From: Berberis thunbergii
Taxonomy: Eukaryota; Streptophyta; Magnoliopsida; Ranunculales; Berberidaceae
DNA: 64,000 nucleotides
NCBI GenBank assembly: GCA_003290165.1
Contig: QNQO01002055.1
Coordinates: 1 to 64,000 of the forward strand
Reading direction: 5' to 3'
The position numbers and the translations under genes were made by a program. A model generated the notes under the pieces. It saw nothing but the letters and a program-made list of their open reading frames with translations, searched no databases and had not been told where the DNA came from. Numbering within the stretch: the first letter of the stretch is position 1; each line of letters starts with the position of its first letter. Of this stretch, positions 59,260 through 64,000 are shown piece by piece.

Positions 59260-59831
59260 TAGGGGTGGGCACGGGACGGGATGGGACGAGATATACCCAT
59301 CCCGTTCATACGGGATCGGGACGGGACGGGATGGAAAAAACCTCATCCCGACCCCGTCCCATCCCAAACGGGTTCGGGACGGGATGGGACGGGATCAGCG
59401 TGCCAATCTTCTTCAATCTGAAGCGCTCTCTGCTTAATAAATTGTTTGAGCACCAGATAAGCCCTGAATTTCAAGGCACACTTTCACAATAAATCGGAAG
59501 CGCTCTCTCATTTTCTTTCTCTATTTTGGTTTTCGCTCACAGTAAGTAAAGCAACTCATTGATCCTTGCAAACAAAACAGCTAGTTTTGCAACTTCATCT
59601 AGCCTATAGGATATCTTAACTGCTTTATGTTATCTACAAGTAGGAAAGTGTGGACAAGTAGTTATGGGATTTTAATACTGTCAGAACTCCTACTCCTATA
59701 TAACCTCTGTTTTTTCAATCAGAGAAAAACTTCAATTGAATACTTTTCTATATATTAGGAAGGTATGCTTACAAATATACTTGCATGTAAATTGTAATAC
59801 ATGAGAAAAGCTGGAAAGCAACTACTCTAGG

Positions 59832-59936
59832 TTCATCGTAAACATGTGGATTTTTGCGGTGGTTATTCTCATGGCGAGTTATAATTCAAATTTAACTTCA
59901 ATGTTAGCAGTAAAGAATCTAAAACCAAGTGTAACA
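59832..59936 (+). pseudogene. Captured glutamate receptor-like (GLR) fragment
   Basis: The frame reads FIVNMWIFAVVILMASYNSN, then LTSMLAVKNLKPSV. This corresponds to the M3 helix of plant glutamate receptor-like channels, including the SYTAxLxSxLTVxxLxP signature. Only about 35 codons are present, without start or stop of its own. It is a transposon-carried relic. Confidence 0.75.
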
Positions 59937-59962
59937 GCCTCAACTCACTGGCTGCAGCCTTT

Positions 59963-60180
59963 TCTGGTGGAGAATCTGATCGACTGGCACTGCTCGCCTT
60001 CAAGGACAGTGATCCACTTGGAGCACTCAGTTCTTGGAACAACTCATTGCACCCTGTGTGGACATTGTGACAGTCTTACTCCTGAAATCTCAAAAGCTTG
60101 AAGGTATACTCTCTCCACACACAGGAAACCTTTCATTTCTTAGAATACCAGCCCTTTCTATTAACAACTTTCAATTAGAT
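59963..60180 (+). pseudogene. Captured LRR receptor-kinase N-terminal fragment
   Basis: The frame reads GESDRLALLAFKDSDPLGAL, then SSWNNSLHP. After a frameshift it reads VTVLLLKSQKLEGILSPHTG, then NLSFLRI and NNF. This is the LRRNT cap and first leucine-rich repeat of plant LRR receptor kinases. It directly follows the GLR fragment, so two unrelated genes were joined within one element. Confidence 0.8.
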
Positions 60181-60475
60181 CATTGTATGTGCTATTATGG
60201 AAAGAAAATACAATTTTCAACTTGACTCTATAGACATTCATTAAGCGAACTTGATAAGTTTTAAAATAAATAATTAAATAAAAATATTAATAATTAATAT
60301 TAATAAATTAGTTCGGGACGGGACGGGAATGGCGGGATTGAAAATCTTCATCCCATCCCATCCCATTCTAAATCGGGACGGGACGGGATCGGGATGAAAA
60401 TTTTCAATCCCATTAAGACCCGGAAAAATCGGGACGAGACGGGAACGGGATCGCGGGATGGGATGCCCACCCCTA

Positions 60476-60735
60476 CCTCGTGTTATGACTTTACTAACTT
60501 TGGCACTCTTCATGGCCCTAATTTTTGGTTGGAAGCACCTCGTGTTATGACTTTACTAACTTGGGCATGCCTAATGCCTTTACTTCCACTATAGTAAAAA
60601 GCTATGTTTTGACTTTAATTTGGACATTTTTCGTGTTCTTATTTTAGGTCGAGCATATCTCCCGTTTTAACTTTAACATGATTATACCCCATGCCTTGGT
60701 TTCAACTTTGACGCCATTTTCATATGCATAAGTTT
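60476..60735 (+). repeat. Minisatellite of about 118-bp units, part 3
   Basis: About two units of the same array continue directly from the hAT end. They fade out before the Copia LTR at 60751. Confidence 0.8.
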
Positions 60736-60750
60736 ATTGTTTTTCTTAGG

Positions 60751-61068
60751 TGTAAGTGATAAGTTTAAGGCCAAATTGTGTTATTTCTTTCATTCATCAG
60801 CAATATAAATACTGTAGTTAAAATACAATAGGAAACCACCATACATTAGGAAACCTCTCAAACTAAGGAAACAAATCACTAGCCATCGGAAAGTTTCCTA
60901 ACCCCATAAAACTTCTAACCCCATAAAACTTGCAACACAATATGCTAAAATATATTTTCCTAACAATAGAATGTATTTCCTAATACTGGAAGATATTTTC
61001 CTAACAATAGGAAATACATCCTAATACTGGAAGATATTTTCCTAACAATAGGATGTATTTCCTAATAC
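60751..61068 (-). repeat. 3' LTR of the terminal Copia element
   Basis: On the minus strand it starts TATTAGGAAATAC (TA where TG is expected) and ends CTTACA. Near its start the phrase TTTCCTAACAATAGGA recurs in both orientations three times. Confidence 0.7.
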
Positions 61069-61074
61069 CCCCCC

Positions 61075-63995
61075 TCAAGTTGGAGCATGAGGGTTAAGAA
61101 TGCCCAACTTGCCAAGGAGATAATCGAACTGCGATTTGCCCAAAGCCTTTGTGAAAATGTCTGCCAACTGATCAGTCGTTGGCACATAAGAAGGAGCAAT
61201 AAGACCATCCTGAATGACATCACGAACGAAGTGACAATCAACTTCAATATGCTTCGTACGTTCATGGAAGACGGGGTTTTGCGCAATGTATATGGCAGAC
61301 TGACTATCACAAAAGAGGGGAACGACCTTGGGATGAAGTACCCCTAAACTCAATAATAAACCTTTCAACCATTTCAACTCACACGTTATGGCGGCCATAG
61401 AGCGATATTCCGCCTCGATCGAAGAACGAGAAACCGTATGTTGCTTCTTAGTTTTCCAAGCAATCGGAGAATGGCCCAAAAACACCAACCACCCCGTCAG
61501 GGACCTCCGAGTAATAGGGCAAGCAGCCCAATCAGAATCACACCAACCTTGCAAAGTCAAGTCACTATCCGAGCGCAGGAGAATACCGTAACCCGGAGTA
61601 CCTTTCAAATAGTGGACAACGCGCAATGCAGCATCCCAATGCTCCTGTCGCGGTTGCTACATAAACTGAGATAGCACATGAATCGAGTACGTCAAATCAG
61701 GACGTGTGACCGCCAAATAGACCAAACGCCCCACCAGTCGCCTATAAGACTCAGGATCCGAGAGAAGAGAACTCGTGGCACGCGCCAGTTGATGGTTTTG
61801 TTCGATCGGAGACATAGCAGGCTTCGAACCCAAGAAACCCACCTCCGAAATAATATCAAGTGCATATTTACGTTGACAAAGAAACAACCATGCAGAGCTG
61901 CGGGCAACCTCAATACCAAGGAAGTATTTAAGGACCCCGAGGTCCTTCATATGAAAACATGAGCCAAGGTAGCTTTTAAACAGAGCCAAAGCAGCAGAAT
62001 CATTCCCAGAGAGTATTAAATCATCAACATACACAAGCACATTAATTTGAACCGGCCCCTTCTTATAAGTAAAAAGGGAATAATCAGAATAAGACTGTAA
62101 AAAACCATACCCTTTTAAAGCTGACACGAGCTTAGCAAACCAACATCTAGGAGCCTGTTTCAATCCATATAGAGATTTACGCAACCGACACACCAAACCA
62201 GGTTCATCAGAGGTAAAGCCAGGAGGGAGTTTCATATAGACCTCCTCATCTAGATCCCCGTGTAGGAAAGCATTGTGTACATCCATATGATGCAACTCCC
62301 AATTTTTAGAAGCCGCAATTGCAAGGAATGCACGAACAATCGTCATTTTTGCCACTTGAGCGAATGTCTCGTCATAATCTATCCCTTCGGTCTGATGATT
62401 ACCAAAAACAACCAAACGAGCCTTCAATCTCTCAATACTAGCATCAGATTTGTACTTTATCTTATACAACCATTGACTACCAAAAGCCTTCTTCCCTGAA
62501 GGCAACTTTTCCATAGTCCACGTCCCATTGTCTTCCAAGGCCCGCATCTCCGCTTGCATAGCGGCGCGCCACCCTGCATCGTTTACAGCCTCCTTAAAAG
62601 ACTGTGGCTCTCTTCCAGCTGTAATAGGTGCAATAAAATTTCAGTGTTTCACAGAAAAACTGTCACAACTAACATAATGTGCTATAGGATAAGGTGTACC
62701 TGAGGGAGGTGAAGATGTAGAAGCAGGTGAAGCGGAGGATGAACTATTTTTCTTCACCGTAGTGTGTGTAACAAAGTCACGTAGCTTAACCGAAGAATAC
62801 TTTTCCCGAAAGCCACGACCTAAATGCTCACTTGGCAGAGCATCTCCCGACACTGCCCGCCCTGAATCGTCCGTATGAGAAGGCGTAGGCAACACCAGTG
62901 GCTGCGGTGCAGGGAGCACGGGCTGCAACGGCTTGGCGGTGGGCTGTGGCATGGCTCGCGGCTACCGGGCTGGAGCAGGCCTGGGTGTGGCGGCCTGTGG
63001 CGGCGGCTGCAGATGTGTGGTGGCCTGCGGCTGCGGGTCTGGAACACCCTTGGGCGTGGGAGGGCGTACTGGCTGCACCTCCTTATCATTTTCTAAAAAA
63101 TCCGGAAGATCCACAGCCACCCCGTCATGCAGATCACCATGAATGTCATTGCGAGCAGCAAAATTAGTAGCCTCAACATCAATATATGGGAACACATTCT
63201 CATAAAATGTGACATCCCTGGACACAAAAAAATCTTGCTTGTCCAAATCAAACAAATACCAACCCTTATTGCCAAACGGATATCCCACAAATACACATTT
63301 ACGATTCCTACTGGCAAACTTATCACCCTTTGCCTTCTGATTATGGGCGAAGCACAGAGAGCCGAAAACACGCAATTCACCAAAGGAAGGCGGATCACCA
63401 AACAAGACTTCATATGGAGTTTTATTGCCAAAAATACTAGAAGGTGTCCGATTGATTATATGAGCAGCGACAAGGGCACATTCCCCCAAAAAATAAAGCG
63501 GTAAACCACCCTGAAATCGTAGTGCTCGAGCAACATTCAAAATGTGTTTATGTTTCCTTTCTACCCGGCCATTTTGTTGAGGAGTCCCCACACAAGAAGT
63601 TTGAAACAGAATTCCATTGACCAAAAAATAATCCTTAAGGCAATTAAATTCAATACCATTATCACTACGAACAATCTTCAATTTCTGAGAAAACTGTCTA
63701 TCAATCATAGCTATAAAGGACATAAACATTTTAAAAACCTCCGTTTTATCAACTAACAGATAGATCCACACAGCGCGGGAAAAGTCAACCACTAATGTAA
63801 AAAATAGCGAGCCCCACAAGACGATGGTGTATCATATGACCCCCATAAATCACAATGTACTAACTCGAAAATTCGAGTAGATTTATTATCACTTAACTGA
63901 AAACTATCCCTAGAATGTTTAGCACGGTGGCAAACTTCACATGCTTTATTCAAGTTACCACTAGAATTGCTGAAAAACGGAAGCAACTTCACCAC
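61075..63995 (-). pseudogene. Copia polyprotein: integrase, reverse transcriptase, RNase H
   Basis: Reading from 63995 downward, the zinc-finger end of integrase (CEVCHRAKHSRD) comes first. The catalytic core follows (FELVHCDLWG, VVDFSRAVWIY, RSDNGIEF, GTPQQNGRVERK). A frameshift near 63800 separates the first two blocks. Then come a proline-rich linker with stops near 62960 and 62639, and reverse transcriptase (HHMDVHNAFLHGDLDEEVYM, then YVDDLILSGND near 62030). RNase H follows (GWCDSDWAACPITRRSLTG, SSIEAEYRSMA, then LADIFTKALG) and ends at 61075. A TAG replaces a Gln codon near 61657. All segments except the first share one frame. Confidence 0.92.
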
Positions 63996-64000
63996 TTTCT

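Larger units (their letters stand above)
59260..60475. mobile_element. hAT element carrying glutamate-receptor and LRR-kinase fragments
   Basis: Its ends (TAGGGGTGGGC, GCCCACCCCTA) and its GGGACGGG-rich subterminal blocks of about 150-180 bp match the element at 8410-9748. The interior is entirely different. The flanking octamers ACATGTGT and CCTCGTGT agree at five positions, so the duplication is decayed. No transposase is present. It interrupts the minisatellite. Confidence 0.9.
60751..64000 (-). mobile_element. Ty1/Copia element, 3' half, running off the window
   Basis: The 3' LTR (60751-61068) and a long minus-strand polyprotein (61075-63995) are visible. The purine tract GAGGGGGGG abuts the LTR. 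The coding region is only lightly damaged (three stops, one frameshift), so it is younger than the Copia remnant at 56016. The 5' end lies beyond 64000. It shares no sequence with the Copia element at 19438. Confidence 0.92.

Noticed and set aside
62641..63167. Overlapping plus-strand Gly/Trp/Ala-rich frames
   Set aside because: They are the reverse of the proline-rich linker of the Copia polyprotein on the minus strand.

Overview
The window looks like nuclear DNA of a eudicot plant. The genes have introns, and the families are plant-specific: CYP81 cytochrome P450s, a WPP-domain protein and a plant bHLH factor. Dense plant transposable elements surround them. I cannot name the species. Nothing bacterial, organellar or CRISPR-like is visible.

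Layout. Positions 1-28860 hold a tandem cluster of five CYP81-type P450 copies on the plus strand, here called A to E. Only E (27180-28860) is intact. C (16803-18418) is full length apart from one frameshift near its start. A, B and D are pseudogenes. A is cut by an LTR element at 1069. Between A and B lies a four-level nest: a small Ty3/gypsy element on the minus strand (2509-14775), split by a 2.4-kb solo LTR (3831-13228), split by a chromovirus (5195-12163), split by a hAT element (8410-9748). Each level from the second inward is bounded by a target-site duplication I can read. D is split by a very young, largely gutted Ty1/Copia element (19438-24985).

Positions 28981-33360 form a probable Helitron that carries exons of a mitochondrial ETF-alpha gene and a nested miniature LTR element. 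Next comes a small intact three-exon gene (33629-34301), called F here. Pieces of F also lie between P450 copies A and B, so the original duplication unit was P450 plus F. Positions 34302-42116 are transposon-rich and hold a foldback element and an RTE-type LINE fragment. A WPP-domain (MAF1-like) gene is on the minus strand at 42117-42671. Positions 42902-50675 hold a chain of DNA transposons: a short inverted-repeat element, two hATs, a 54-bp-stem hairpin and a 3.5-kb CACTA element. A six-exon bHLH gene lies at 52427-53696. From about 55090 to the end, a tandem array of roughly 118-bp units is broken by degraded Copia elements and a second copy of the hAT family.

Main theme. At least five unrelated elements carry fragments of host genes. 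The outer Ty3 element has 2-oxoglutarate dehydrogenase E1 where its pol should be. Two related hATs carry a GDSL lipase fragment (8410-9748) and glutamate-receptor plus LRR-kinase fragments (59260-60475). A third hAT carries a MATE transporter exon (45923-46823). The Helitron carries ETF-alpha. This concentration of gene capture is the most unusual property of the window. The only genes that look functional are CYP81-E, gene F, the WPP gene and the bHLH gene, with CYP81-C uncertain. They do not form a pathway; only the P450 copies are related to each other.
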